NCBI GenBank assembly: GCA_947387485.1 | Contig: CANDNT010000006.1 | Coordinates: 124,001 to 188,000, forward strand | Length of the DNA stretch: 64,000 nucleotides | Direction of reading: 5' to 3' | Origin: Aquimarina rhabdastrellae | GTDB taxonomy: Bacteria > Bacteroidota > Bacteroidia > Flavobacteriales > Flavobacteriaceae | Part shown: piece by piece, positions 28,401 to 36,924 of the stretch | Layout: each line of letters opens with the position of its first letter | How positions within the stretch are numbered: the stretch's first letter is position 1 | Program-made: the position numbers and the translations under genes | Notes under the pieces: model-generated | What the model saw: only the letters and a program-made list of their open reading frames with translations | Database searches by the model: none | What the model was told of the DNA's origin: nothing

Positions 28401-28794
28401 AATACTGCTTATTGTAGCACTATTGTATACGGGAGTTTTGACAACTTTATCCTTAATAAAGTTGATGATACCTGTTAATGCACAAATACAACATACAGAT
28501 AAAATAGGTCATTTATTGGCCTATTTTCTTTTTACAGTAATTTGGTTTGCATATGCACTCTTTAGAAGTGTAGACAAAACATATATGTATAAGCTAAAAA
28601 TCATAGCCGTAATTGCTTTTATTTATGGAACATTAATGGAAGCTTGTCAAATGGCCTTAACAACTAATAGACAAGGTGATTTATATGATGTGATAGCAAA
28701 TACAACTGGTATAGTTTTTGCTGTTATTTTATTGTTATTACTAAAAAAAAGTATTAAATCTTTGAAAAAAAGAATTCTAAGTATAAATATTTAA
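28372..28794 (+). CDS. VanZ-like family membrane protein
   Basis: A small membrane protein of up to 140 residues with four hydrophobic segments. The stretch [19 protein letters not shown] and the later [30 protein letters not shown] match the VanZ-like family (D-K-x-x-H and E-x-x-Q plus D-x-x-A-N signatures). The function of these chromosomal relatives is unknown. The start is uncertain: the ATG at 28372 overlaps gcvH by 29 bases, while a GTG at 28393 overlaps by 8 bases and still keeps the first membrane helix. Co-transcription with gcvH is likely. Confidence 0.8.
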   Translation: MIIKRLLVHRILLIVALLYTGVLTTLSLIKLMIPVNAQIQHTDKIGHLLAYFLFTVIWFAYALFRSVDKTYMYKLKIIAVIAFIYGTLMEACQMALTTNRQGDLYDVIANTTGIVFAVILLLLLKKSIKSLKKRILSINI

Positions 28795-28937
28795 TTCATT
28801 GAAGAAGATAGAGTTGAAATAAGATCAGTTAACAAAATAAACGTTAAAACTTATTTTTTTTAGCTACATTTTAATCTTTAGTTGGTAATTACAAAAGAAT
28901 TTAGCTATTTTAGCGAACCTATTAATAAAATCGTAAT

Positions 28938-29663
28938 ATGGAACCTAAGAAAAATCCGAAAGCAGACTTATCTAGAATGAGCACCTTTTTCTTGCAATTT
29001 GGTCTGATTTTAGTTCTTTTGATAACGTGGTATGGTATTGAACACAAGACCTATGATAGATCAGCAGTTGATATTGGTCAAGTTGATCTTGATGAATTAG
29101 AAGAAGAAGATGTGCCAATTACTCAAGATTTGAGTACACCACCACCTCCACCACCTCCACCACCAGCTCCAGAAATTATTGATGTAGTTGAAGATGAAGA
29201 GGAAGTAGAAGAAACAGTTATTGAATCTACAGAAACTAGCCAAGACGAAGAAATCGTTGAAGTGGAAGAAGTAGAAGACGTAGAAGAAGAAGAAGAGATA
29301 GCAGACGTTCCATTTGCAGTTATTGAAGACGTACCAGTATTCCCTGGATGTGAAAATGCTGGAGGAAATAATGCAAAGAAGAAATGTATGAGTGATAAGG
29401 TTAAGAAGTTTGTTAACCGTAAATTTAATACAGAACTTGGAAGCGAATTAGGATTATCTGGAATAAACAGAATATATGTTCGTTTTAAAATTGACAAAAA
29501 CGGAAATATCGTAGGAGTTCAAGCTCGTGGACCTCACCCAAGATTAGAAAAAGAGGCGCAAAGAGTAGTAAAACTTTTACCTAAGATGAAACCAGGTAGG
29601 CAGCGTGGTAAAAGCGTAGGGGTATTATATTCTCTACCAATTGTATTCCAAGTACAAGACTAG
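28938..29663 (+). CDS. TonB-like energy transducer, first copy
   Basis: A 241-residue protein that should carry proton-motive energy from ExbBD to outer membrane receptors. It has an N-terminal membrane anchor (about residues 16-33), a linker with nine prolines at 68-76 followed by a very acidic run of Glu, Asp and Val, and a C-terminal TonB domain with IYVRFKIDKNGNIVGVQARGPHPRLEKEA and the YSLPIVFQ end. Two cysteines 12 residues apart (PGCE and KKKC) begin the C-terminal domain and are kept in the next gene. ExbB and ExbD are not in the window. Confidence 0.9.
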   Translation: MEPKKNPKADLSRMSTFFLQFGLILVLLITWYGIEHKTYDRSAVDIGQVDLDELEEEDVPITQDLSTPPPPPPPPPAPEIIDVVEDEEEVEETVIESTETSQDEEIVEVEEVEDVEEEEEIADVPFAVIEDVPVFPGCENAGGNNAKKKCMSDKVKKFVNRKFNTELGSELGLSGINRIYVRFKIDKNGNIVGVQARGPHPRLEKEAQRVVKLLPKMKPGRQRGKSVGVLYSLPIVFQVQD

Positions 29664-29688
29664 TAAAAAATATTACGTAATAATATCA

Positions 29689-29722
29689 AAATCCCACCTT
29701 TTAAAGGTGGGATTTCTTTTTT
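29689..29722 (+). terminator. Intrinsic terminator after the first TonB-like gene
   Basis: AAATCCCACCTT, a short loop, AAGGTGGGATTT and then CTTTTTTT. A strong GC stem followed by a T run 25 bases after the stop, so the second TonB-like gene probably has its own promoter. Confidence 0.88.
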
Positions 29723-29771
29723 TGGTATGCTTGTTGTTTTGTTTTAGTTGTAACGTTAAAACAATTTTATT

Positions 29772-30515
29772 ATGAGTAACAAGCACGAAGCTAATGTACG
29801 AAAAAGTCCTATGATAAACTTTCAGATAGGGCTTATTGCAAGTTTATTGTTTACATATGTAATGTTCGAAGTATGGACTTCAGAACCTATAAGAGTGAAT
29901 GAGAAAGCACTTCAAGAAGATATATTTGAAGATGAATTTCCAATGTCAGTTTTTAGAATTGAGCCAGAACTAAAGCCTGTAGCTGTTGTAAAACCTAAAC
30001 CAAAACCTGTACCGAGTTTTGTTGAACCCAAGATTGTTGAGGATGATACTGTAATTGACAATCCAAAAGATGAATTTAAAAATGAGGTTCCAGATGAATT
30101 ACCGATTGAGCCTACTGATATTATAGATGGACCAATAGATGAAGGTTTTCCTGAAGAGGTTCCATTTATTGCAGTAGAATTTGTTCCAATATATCCAGGT
30201 TGTGAAGGGTTGGCCTCTAATAAAGAAAGAGCTACTTGCTTTTCAGATAAAATTAAACGAATGGTAAGTAAGAAGTTTAATGGTGATCTAGGAGCAGATT
30301 TAGGATTAAGTGGATTACAACGTATTTATGTACAATTTGATGTAGAATCAGATGGAACTATTCAAAACGTAAAAGCTAGAGGGCCTCATAAAGCACTTGA
30401 AAAAGAAGCGATAAGAGTGGTGAAGATGCTGCCAACAATGACTCCTGGTAAGCAAAGAGATACTCCAGTAAGAGTAAAATACAGTTTGCCAATAGCCTTT
30501 ACAATATTAGATTAA
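29772..30515 (+). CDS. TonB-like energy transducer, second copy
   Basis: A 247-residue paralog of the gene upstream, with a membrane anchor at about residues 14-30, a linker with alternating Lys-Pro (KPKPKPVPSF) and acidic residues in place of the polyproline run, and the same C-terminal domain (IYVQFDVESDGTIQNVKARGPHKALEKEA). The paired cysteines (YPGCE and RATC) also keep their 11-residue gap. The stem of the terminator between the copies shows they are separate transcription units. A tandem duplication with diverged linkers suggests different receptors or spacing across the periplasm. Confidence 0.88.
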   Translation: MSNKHEANVRKSPMINFQIGLIASLLFTYVMFEVWTSEPIRVNEKALQEDIFEDEFPMSVFRIEPELKPVAVVKPKPKPVPSFVEPKIVEDDTVIDNPKDEFKNEVPDELPIEPTDIIDGPIDEGFPEEVPFIAVEFVPIYPGCEGLASNKERATCFSDKIKRMVSKKFNGDLGADLGLSGLQRIYVQFDVESDGTIQNVKARGPHKALEKEAIRVVKMLPTMTPGKQRDTPVRVKYSLPIAFTILD

Positions 30516-30540
30516 TGAAATAAAAATACGATTAAATAAA

Positions 30541-30566
30541 AAACGCCTTAATTTTTTAAGGCGTTT
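30541..30566. terminator. Bidirectional terminator between TonB-like and metallo-hydrolase genes
   Basis: AAACGCCTTA and TAAGGCGTTT pair around an ATTTTT loop. On the reverse strand a run of six Ts follows, which suits the metallo-hydrolase gene ending at 30596; the forward side serves the TonB-like gene. Confidence 0.8.
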
Positions 30567-30595
30567 AAACTTTTATATAAAACTATATTTGATAA

Positions 30596-31471
30596 TTATT
30601 TTTTTGAAGTCAAGCTAGCATAAATGGTTTTTCTAAAGCGCTCGCTAGAAATAAAACCATCACCATATCCTTTTTTATCATAAACTTCGGTTAACTTGGT
30701 ATTATTGATAATATCCTGTTCAGATGATCCTTTTGTTATTTCTTTTTGGACATTTTCTGTAATGGTTTTTAGCATAGAAAGAAAAGTTTGTAGATCTTTC
30801 TTTGAAGCTAATTTACCGTGACCAGGAATGATTTTTGTTTCATCATCAATGAGTACTAGCGCTTTTTCTGAAGCTTTGATGTATCCTAAAATGCTTCCGC
30901 CCGATCTTAAATCTACATAAGGATATCGACCATTAAAGAAGGTATCTCCCATATGTAAAACATTTCCTTGAGCAAAATAAACAAGAGCATCTCCATCTGT
31001 ATGTGCATTATGTACATGTGTAACAACTATATTTTCATTTTCAAAATATAGATCCAATCCTTCTTCAAAAGTAATTACGGGTAATGAACTCTTATTAATT
31101 TGTCCTTTTTGTTTTTGATTATTCAGCATGCGCTTACGCACATTTTTTTGTGCAAAAATTGTAGCACCTTGTTTAGACATATTTTCATTACCTCCGGTGT
31201 GATCTCCGTGAAAATGCGTGTTAACAACCATAGTTACAGGTTGATCACTAATAGGTTTTAGTTTTGTTAGAATTTTTGATGAGAGTCTAGCAAATTGATC
31301 ATCGATAATAAATAACCCCTTTTCATTCTTAAAAACACCAATATTACCTCCTTGTCCGGTAAGCATTTGTATATCTGGAGTTAATTCTTGTAAGGTAATG
31401 ACAACTTCTTTTTGTTGCGCTTGAAGTGCAAAAGTTGAAAATAAAGACAAAGCAACTATTATTTTTTTCAT
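30596..31471 (-). CDS. Secreted MBL-fold metallo-hydrolase
   Basis: A 291-residue exported metallo-beta-lactamase-fold hydrolase. The signal peptide ends near residue 19 (FALQAQ). Zinc ligands follow the family set: T-H-F-H-G-D-H (His86, His88, Asp90, His91), HVHNAHTDGD (His157), GDTFF (Asp176) and PGHG (His218). The spacing resembles class B1-like or SoxH/quinoprotein-relay metallo-hydrolases rather than glyoxalase II. The substrate cannot be told from sequence. It is alone on the reverse strand between two forward operons. Confidence 0.87.
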   Translation of the reverse strand: MKKIIVALSLFSTFALQAQQKEVVITLQELTPDIQMLTGQGGNIGVFKNEKGLFIIDDQFARLSSKILTKLKPISDQPVTMVVNTHFHGDHTGGNENMSKQGATIFAQKNVRKRMLNNQKQKGQINKSSLPVITFEEGLDLYFENENIVVTHVHNAHTDGDALVYFAQGNVLHMGDTFFNGRYPYVDLRSGGSILGYIKASEKALVLIDDETKIIPGHGKLASKKDLQTFLSMLKTITENVQKEITKGSSEQDIINNTKLTEVYDKKGYGDGFISSERFRKTIYASLTSKK

Positions 31472-31614
31472 AATAAAGAATGGTATTGGTGATAATTAAA
31501 TTAAGTCGACACGTTTTGATACAAATTACAGGTAGCTATATTAATGTCATGTTAAAATTTAACTTAAAAACGATAGAGGTTTAATAGGAAAAACCTAAAT
31601 GTAAAGCCTTATTA

Positions 31615-31645
31615 TTGTACGGAATGTATTTAAGATATATCTTTG
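31615..31645 (+). promoter_or_regulatory. Promoter of the cytochrome oxidase biogenesis cluster
   Basis: TTG at 31615-31617, 20 bases and TATCTTTG at 31638-31645 match the flavobacterial promoter. Transcription would start near 31651, about 54 bases before the ctaB start chosen here. Confidence 0.72.
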
Positions 31646-31704
31646 CACCACTTTTTAAAAATAATATTGATTAAATAAGGAATTGAGATTTGAGTGAGGT
31701 GCAG

Positions 31705-32586
31705 ATGAATACAGTAAAAGTTTCTGCTTTGCAAGATTTTAAAGAAATTACAAAGATGCGTTTGGCATTGAGTGTAGTTTTTTCTTCTATAGCAGGATAC
31801 TTATTAGGCGTTGAAGTAGTCTCGATAAAGACACTTCTTTTATTAGCTTTGGGAGGATATTTAATGGTAGGAGCATCAAATGCTTTTAATCAGATTATAG
31901 AAAGAGATTTAGATGCTTTGATGGATCGTACTAAAAACAGACCGATACCATCTGGTAGAATGACTGTGCAAACAGCGTTTATCATTGCATCCTTATTCAC
32001 TATTATAGGAATTACAGTATTATATATTATCAATCCACAAACAGCAATGTTTGGAGCGATTTCGATTTTTATGTATGTGAGTTTATATACCCCATTAAAA
32101 ACAAAAACACCTTTAGCAGTTTTTGTAGGAGCTTTTCCAGGAGCAATACCTTTTATGTTAGGATGGGTTGCAGCGGCAGGTAGTTTTGGGATAGAACCAG
32201 GAACATTGTTTATGGTTCAGTTTTTTTGGCAGTTTCCACATTTTTGGGCTATAGGATGGTTTTTATATGATGATTATAAAAAAGGAGGATTCTTTATGTT
32301 GCCTACAGGGAAAAGAGATAAAGGAACGGCTAACCAAGTAATCATTTATACAATATGGACAATAATCACTTCATTGATACCAGTGTTTCATGTTACAGGT
32401 GATTTATATATAACCCCTATTTCTGCAGTTATAATTTTGATATTAGGTATCTTTACAATGTTGAAATATGCAATCCAACTTCGTAAGAAGAAAGATGCAA
32501 CATCAGCAAGAAAGTTGATGTTGATGAGCGTATTGTACATTACTTTACTTCAAATTATTTATGTAGCAGATAAATTTATACGTTAA
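31705..32586 (+). CDS. ctaB: Protoheme IX farnesyltransferase (heme O synthase)
   Basis: A 293-residue UbiA-family membrane prenyltransferase that makes heme O from heme B and farnesyl diphosphate, for heme-copper oxidases. The catalytic stretch NQIIERDLDALMDRTKNRP holds the Asp-rich N-x-x-x-D-x-x-x-D motif; a second, YDDYKKGGFFML, is also typical. About eight or nine membrane helices are visible. The ATG at 31705 is preceded by GAGG; a TTG at 31690 is in frame and would add five residues. It is the first gene of a cytochrome oxidase cluster and its stop overlaps the next start by one base. Confidence 0.94.
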   Translation: MNTVKVSALQDFKEITKMRLALSVVFSSIAGYLLGVEVVSIKTLLLLALGGYLMVGASNAFNQIIERDLDALMDRTKNRPIPSGRMTVQTAFIIASLFTIIGITVLYIINPQTAMFGAISIFMYVSLYTPLKTKTPLAVFVGAFPGAIPFMLGWVAAAGSFGIEPGTLFMVQFFWQFPHFWAIGWFLYDDYKKGGFFMLPTGKRDKGTANQVIIYTIWTIITSLIPVFHVTGDLYITPISAVIILILGIFTMLKYAIQLRKKKDATSARKLMLMSVLYITLLQIIYVADKFIR

Positions 32587-33200
32587 TGGACATAGTACAA
32601 GAACAAAGAGAAGAACAAAAATATACTGTTCATAGAGAGAATAAAGAAAAGTTACGCAAAGCAAAAAAATCGATGATGTGGTTTGCTATGGTAAGTATGT
32701 CAATGACTTTTGCTGGATTGACAAGTGCTTATGTAGTAAGTAAGAGTAGAGCAGATTGGTTGCAAGATTTTGAGTTTCCTATGGCATTTATTTTAAGTAG
32801 TCTGGTGATTATAGGAAGTAGTATAACTTTTCATATAGCAAAAAAAGCAGTAAAAAATAATAACAATAAACTTACTATGTTAATGTTATTATTAACTTTA
32901 GCATTAGGAATTGTATTTATAAGCCTGCAATTTTCTGGATTTAGCGATATCATTAATCAAGGATATTTCTTTACAGGAAGTGAATCAAATGTAACAACAT
33001 CATTTATTTATATCGTTGTAGTTGCACATATGGCTCACCTAATTGGCGGACTTATAGTACTTTTAGTAGTAATTTATAATCATTATAAACAAAAGTATCA
33101 GGCGGGACAAACCCTTGGTTTAGAACTAGGTGCTATGTATTGGCATTTTGTCGACTTTTTGTGGCTTTATCTCTTTTTCTTTTTCTATTTCTTTAGATAA
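32586..33200 (+). CDS. Cytochrome c oxidase subunit III-like protein, first copy
   Basis: A 204-residue membrane protein of the heme-copper oxidase subunit III family with five hydrophobic segments. It has the ending LGAMYWHFVDFLWLYLFFFFYF, and AHMAHLIGG in the fourth helix, as in family members. Subunit III stabilises the oxidase core and proton uptake path. The subunit I and II genes are not in the window. The gene starts on the ctaB stop codon (overlap of one base) and a longer subunit III gene follows, so the two are a tandem pair. Confidence 0.9.
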   Translation: MDIVQEQREEQKYTVHRENKEKLRKAKKSMMWFAMVSMSMTFAGLTSAYVVSKSRADWLQDFEFPMAFILSSLVIIGSSITFHIAKKAVKNNNNKLTMLMLLLTLALGIVFISLQFSGFSDIINQGYFFTGSESNVTTSFIYIVVVAHMAHLIGGLIVLLVVIYNHYKQKYQAGQTLGLELGAMYWHFVDFLWLYLFFFFYFFR

Positions 33201-33210
33201 GAAAATTGAT

Positions 33211-33218
33211 TACTTTTG
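33211..33218 (+). promoter_or_regulatory. Possible internal -7 box before the second subunit III gene
   Basis: TACTTTTG matches TAnnTTTG in the 48-base gap between the two subunit III genes, 31 bases before the start at 33249. No TTG at the right distance was found, so it may add to, rather than replace, the upstream promoter. Confidence 0.35.
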
Positions 33219-33248
33219 TGGAAAATTTAACAATACCAAATTCTTTTT

Positions 33249-34232
33249 ATGGAAACAGCTGTTACTAAAACAGGTACCGAAGGTAAGACTTGGGGCGGAG
33301 GAAATCAACCGCTTAAAGCTAGTTATGGAAAGATGATGATGTGGTTTTTCATCTTGTCAGATGCACTCACATTTTCTGGTTTTCTTGCAGCCTATGGATT
33401 CTCGAGATTTAAATTTATAGATTCATGGCCAATTGCAGATGAAGTGTTTAATCACTTTCCGTTTTTACACGGAGTAGATGCACCAATGTACTATGTGGCA
33501 TTGATGACATTTATCTTAATTTTCTCTTCTGTGACTATGGTTCTTGCAGTAGATGCAGGGCACCATTTAAAAAAGAATAAAGTAATCCTTTATATGTTCT
33601 TAACGATTGTAGGAGGATTGATATTCGTAGGTTCTCAAGCATGGGAGTGGAAAAACTTTATTAAAGGAGAGTTTGGTGCAGTAGAAACTAGAGGAGGGAA
33701 CATTCTTCAGTTTGTAGATGCAGATGGACACAGAGTTGCTCTTAAAGATATAGCAATTTTTGACCATCATAATGATAGAGCTCAACATGAGAGAAAAAAC
33801 GGATTATGGTTTGTTAAAGAATCTCCACTACCTACTTATACCGTAGAGGAAATTAAAAAAGGATTTGCAGCTAAGCCTAATCTTTTAATTCGTACACAAA
33901 AATTAGACGAAAAAGGACATAAAACTATTTTATCTAGAGAAGAGTCTTTGGCTAAATTAAATAAAGAAGTTGTTGGTGTTGTAGAAGGAGCAAACCTTCA
34001 TCATAACGAATATGGAAGTCCATTATTTGCAGATTTCTTCTTCTTTATTACTGGATTCCACGGATTCCACGTATTCTCTGGAGTTGTAATTAACATCATT
34101 ATCTTCTTCAATGTTCTTTTAGGAACTTATGAGAGAAGAAAGAGTTATGAAATGGTTGAAAAAGTTGGATTATACTGGCACTTTGTAGATTTAGTATGGG
34201 TGTTTGTATTTACATTCTTCTACTTAGTTTAA
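33249..34232 (+). CDS. Cytochrome c oxidase subunit III-like protein, second copy with large insertion
   Basis: A 327-residue subunit III protein. Membrane helices flank residues 30-135 and 258-327, with family text KMMMWFFILSDALTF, FFITGFHGFHVFSG and VGLYWHFVDLVWVFVF. Between them, at about residues 139-258, lies a soluble insertion of roughly 120 residues that ordinary subunit III proteins lack. It is polar and contains FDHHNDRAQHE and GANLHHNEYG, both rich in histidine. Such an insertion may contact another subunit or a metal. Placement on the periplasmic side is an inference from the helix order. A subunit IV-like gene follows. Confidence 0.9.
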   Translation: METAVTKTGTEGKTWGGGNQPLKASYGKMMMWFFILSDALTFSGFLAAYGFSRFKFIDSWPIADEVFNHFPFLHGVDAPMYYVALMTFILIFSSVTMVLAVDAGHHLKKNKVILYMFLTIVGGLIFVGSQAWEWKNFIKGEFGAVETRGGNILQFVDADGHRVALKDIAIFDHHNDRAQHERKNGLWFVKESPLPTYTVEEIKKGFAAKPNLLIRTQKLDEKGHKTILSREESLAKLNKEVVGVVEGANLHHNEYGSPLFADFFFFITGFHGFHVFSGVVINIIIFFNVLLGTYERRKSYEMVEKVGLYWHFVDLVWVFVFTFFYLV

Positions 34233-34255
34233 TTTTATAGAAAAGATTAGAAAAA

Positions 34256-34612
34256 ATGGGACACGATACAGCACACGAATCGAATACTAAAAGAATATGG
34301 AATGTATTTTATATACTTTCTATAGTAACGATTGTAGAAGTTATATTAGGTATTATTAAACCAGAATTTATGATGACTACATACATTGTTAGTATGAAGT
34401 TATTAAACTGGATTTTTATTATCCTTACAATATATAAAGCATATCTAATTACTTGGGCATTCATGCACATGGAAGGTGAGACAAAAGGATTACGTCGCTC
34501 AGTAGTTTGGACAGCTATATTCCTTATCTGTTATTTAGTTTTTATACTTTTAACAGAAGGAGATTATGTTTATGAAGTATTTAAAGGAGGTTATAAAAGT
34601 TGGGATTTCTAA
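34256..34612 (+). CDS. Cytochrome c oxidase subunit IV-like protein
   Basis: A 118-residue membrane protein with three hydrophobic segments. WNVFYILSIVTIVEVILGI opens the first helix, and TWAFMHMEGETKGLR follows the second, as in the bacterial cytochrome oxidase subunit IV (CyoD/COX4-like) family of Bacteroidota. It lies 23 bases after subunit III and precedes a strong terminator, so it ends the first part of the cluster. Confidence 0.87.
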   Translation: MGHDTAHESNTKRIWNVFYILSIVTIVEVILGIIKPEFMMTTYIVSMKLLNWIFIILTIYKAYLITWAFMHMEGETKGLRRSVVWTAIFLICYLVFILLTEGDYVYEVFKGGYKSWDF

Positions 34613-34642
34613 ATCTTACTTTTTAACATACTAAAAGCATAT

Positions 34643-34680
34643 AAAAAAGACGGTTCTTATACCGTCTTTTTTTATTTTTG
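34643..34680 (+). terminator. Terminator with an overlapping -7 box
   Basis: AAAAGACGGT and ACCGTCTTTT form a ten-pair stem with a TCTTAT loop, followed by TTTATTTTTG. The last bases, TATTTTTG at 34673-34680, match TAnnTTTG and lie 18 bases before the next start. The end of one transcript and the start of another are thus packed in 38 bases. Confidence 0.75.
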
Positions 34681-34698
34681 TAGCATAAAAATCAATAG

Positions 34699-35355
34699 AT
34701 GAAAAAGTTTTTAATTTTAGGAATTCTATTTGCCCTACCCCTTGTTGCATATCTTTTCTTTGCCTCTGGTGTACATAATTTTGCAAAGCTACCAGTATTA
34801 CATACAGAAATTGGAAATCTAAATAAGTTTACTTCTCTAAAAGGAGAAAAATTACAGCTAAAAGATAAGATTACGATATTAGGATTTTTAGGAGATGATA
34901 TAGATGCTGTAGAAGGAAATGCATTTAACCTAAACCAAAAGATTTATAAAAAAAATCATACGTTTAAAGATTTTCAATTGGTAACGATATCTCCTTATGG
35001 AACAGAAGAGCGAACTAAACAATTACTTAAAGAATTAGGTGTGATTACAGATATGTCTAACTGGCATTTTTTATTTGGTGAACCAGAAGATATAAAAGCA
35101 TTATTTGAAACTTTAAAAGTTCCTCATAACCTGAATAATGATTTGGCTACACCTTATGTTTATATCATAGATAAAAATGCAAGTAGAAGAGGAAGAGATG
35201 ATGATCCAGCAAAAAATGAAGTTAAAGTAGACGGATATAATACGAGTTCTGTTGCTGATTTAAGTAATGTGATGGTAGATGATGTTAAAGTGATTCTGGC
35301 GGAGTACAGACTAGAATTAAAAAAGTACAAAAGAGAACAACAAAGAAAGAAATAA
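34699..35355 (+). CDS. SCO-like membrane-anchored protein without copper cysteines
   Basis: A 218-residue protein with an N-terminal membrane helix (about residues 3-22) and a thioredoxin-like part: KITILGFLGD, FQLVTISPYGTEERTKQLL, then TPYVYIIDKN, which fit the strand order of SCO-like proteins such as its neighbour. It contains no cysteine at all, so the CxxxC copper site of SCO1 is missing. The C-terminus is highly basic. It sits directly before SCO1 in the oxidase cluster. A structural or scaffold role is possible; catalysis or copper binding by the usual site is not. Confidence 0.65.
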   Translation: MKKFLILGILFALPLVAYLFFASGVHNFAKLPVLHTEIGNLNKFTSLKGEKLQLKDKITILGFLGDDIDAVEGNAFNLNQKIYKKNHTFKDFQLVTISPYGTEERTKQLLKELGVITDMSNWHFLFGEPEDIKALFETLKVPHNLNNDLATPYVYIIDKNASRRGRDDDPAKNEVKVDGYNTSSVADLSNVMVDDVKVILAEYRLELKKYKREQQRKK

Positions 35356-35385
35356 AGTTTAGAGCTTAACGATAAATATAGTTAG

Positions 35386-36120
35386 ATGAAGAAATATTCA
35401 TATGTAAGTATTTCGTTTATAATATTAGTGTTCGGGATCATATTTGTTCCGCGAATCATAGATAGAATCAGTAATACAGATATTACAAAACAAGATAGAA
35501 TGAGTGGTGCTAATCCATTAACAAATCAAAAATTAGCCTACTTAAAAATTAATGGAGAAACCAAAAGAGTACCAGATTTTGCTTTTATTAATCAAGATAG
35601 TTTACCTATTACCAATCACGATTATAAAGGTAAAGTTTATATAGCAGAATTTTTCTTTACAAGTTGCCCTACTATATGTCCTAAGATGACCAAAAACTTA
35701 GTGTATTTACAGAAGCAACTTAAAGATGAAAAAGATTTTGGGATCGTATCTTTTACCATTACACCAGATCGTGATACTCCAACCGTATTGAAACAATATG
35801 CAGAACATTATAATGTGACTAATCCTGATTGGAATTTTTTAACAGGAGATAGGAATCAAGTATATGATTTAGCCAATAAAGGATTCAATTTATACGCAGC
35901 AGAAAATCCTGATGCACCAGGTGGATTTGAACATAATGGACACTTTGCATTGATCGATAAAGAAGGTTTTATAAGATCTAGATATGATCAATATGGTAAT
36001 CCTATTATCTTTTATAGAGGGACAGTAAGTGTAGAGGATAAAATGGATGAAAATGGAGAAGAAGAACAAATAACAATTTTATTAGAAGACATTAAAAAAT
36101 TACTGAAGGAAGATGAGTAA
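35386..36120 (+). CDS. SCO1/SenC copper chaperone
   Basis: A 244-residue membrane-anchored thioredoxin-fold protein that helps load copper into the CuA site of subunit II. It has an N-terminal helix (residues 4-24), then FFFTSCPTICPKM with Cys94 and Cys98 as CxxxC copper ligands, FTITPDRDTP and the third-ligand region FEHNGHFALID (His183 or His186). It faces the periplasm. It lies 30 bases after the cysteine-free SCO-like gene and overlaps the DUF420 gene by 8 bases, so these are co-expressed. Confidence 0.93.
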   Translation: MKKYSYVSISFIILVFGIIFVPRIIDRISNTDITKQDRMSGANPLTNQKLAYLKINGETKRVPDFAFINQDSLPITNHDYKGKVYIAEFFFTSCPTICPKMTKNLVYLQKQLKDEKDFGIVSFTITPDRDTPTVLKQYAEHYNVTNPDWNFLTGDRNQVYDLANKGFNLYAAENPDAPGGFEHNGHFALIDKEGFIRSRYDQYGNPIIFYRGTVSVEDKMDENGEEEQITILLEDIKKLLKEDE

Positions 36121-36688
36121 AGAAGTAGCAGAATTGAATAAAAAATATAATAAGTGGGTAATAGCATTATCTATTATAATCCCTGTAGCAGTAGCGGCAT
36201 TATTTGGTATTAGAATTCCTAATGTAGAACGATTAGGGTTTTTGCCTCCCATTTATGCAACGATAAATGGATTAACGGCAGTGGTATTAGTTTGGGCTGT
36301 TGTTATGATAAAAAATGGAAATAGAGTAGCACATGAAAGATTAATGAAAGTTGCAATTTTATTTTCGGTATTGTTTTTACTAATGTATATCGCATATCAC
36401 GCAACATCTGATGCTACAAAATTTGGTGATAGTAATCACGATGGAATATTATCTGATATTGAAGCTGCAAATGTAGCGGGGACAGCAATGATATATTATT
36501 TTATATTGATCTCTCATATTATTTTATCGATAGCCGTAATTCCTTTTGTATTGATAGCATATGTAAGAACATTATCAGAACAATTTGACAAACATAAAAA
36601 AGTTGCAAAAATAGCATTCCCGATATGGTTATATGTAGCCGTTACAGGAGTAATTGTATACTTAATGATATCACCATATTATCCATAA
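36113..36688 (+). CDS. DUF420 membrane protein, oxidase assembly
   Basis: A 191-residue inner membrane protein with five hydrophobic segments. The family text includes LPPIYATINGLTAVVLVWAV and HERLMKVAILFSVLFLLMYIAYHATS, with histidines inside or near membrane helices as in DUF420/CtaM-type proteins. CtaM is known to help maturation of heme-copper oxidases in Gram-positive bacteria. Here the gene overlaps SCO1 by 8 bases, which supports the same job. Between helices it has an acidic loop, GDSNHDGILSD, that resembles a calcium-binding loop. Confidence 0.87.
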   Translation: MSKEVAELNKKYNKWVIALSIIIPVAVAALFGIRIPNVERLGFLPPIYATINGLTAVVLVWAVVMIKNGNRVAHERLMKVAILFSVLFLLMYIAYHATSDATKFGDSNHDGILSDIEAANVAGTAMIYYFILISHIILSIAVIPFVLIAYVRTLSEQFDKHKKVAKIAFPIWLYVAVTGVIVYLMISPYYP

Positions 36689-36699
36689 AACAATAAGAG

Positions 36700-36924
36700 A
36701 TGAATAAGAAAATTTGGATAACCACATTACTCCTTTTTTTATGGGGTATAATTCCTCTAGAAGCACAATGTTCTATGTGTAGAGCCGTGTTAGAAAGTGA
36801 AGAAGGTCAAAATGCAGCACGGGGGATTAATAATGGAATTTTATACCTTATGATTATTCCTTATGTATTGATAGGAGGAGTAGGATATTTTATTTATAAG
36901 AGTAAGAAAAAGAATAAAGCCTAG
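36700..36924 (+). CDS. Small CxxC membrane protein at the end of the oxidase cluster
   Basis: A 74-residue protein with a signal-like hydrophobic start ending at about EAQ (residue 23), then the motif Cys24-Ser-Met-Cys27 in QCSMCRAVLESEEGQNA, and a single membrane helix near residues 46-66 with a basic tail. The Cys pair with a methionine between would face the periplasm. The family is not one I can name. Its place 11 bases after the DUF420 gene in a copper-enzyme assembly set makes thiol or copper handling plausible. The stop codon lies inside the stem of the following terminator. Confidence 0.7.
   Translation: MNKKIWITTLLLFLWGIIPLEAQCSMCRAVLESEEGQNAARGINNGILYLMIIPYVLIGGVGYFIYKSKKKNKA

Noticed and set aside
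29123-29497. Reverse frame with Gly and Ser runs across the first TonB-like gene
   Set aside because: It is the complement of the proline- and glutamate-rich linker. Such frames arise from the repeated codons and show no independent features.
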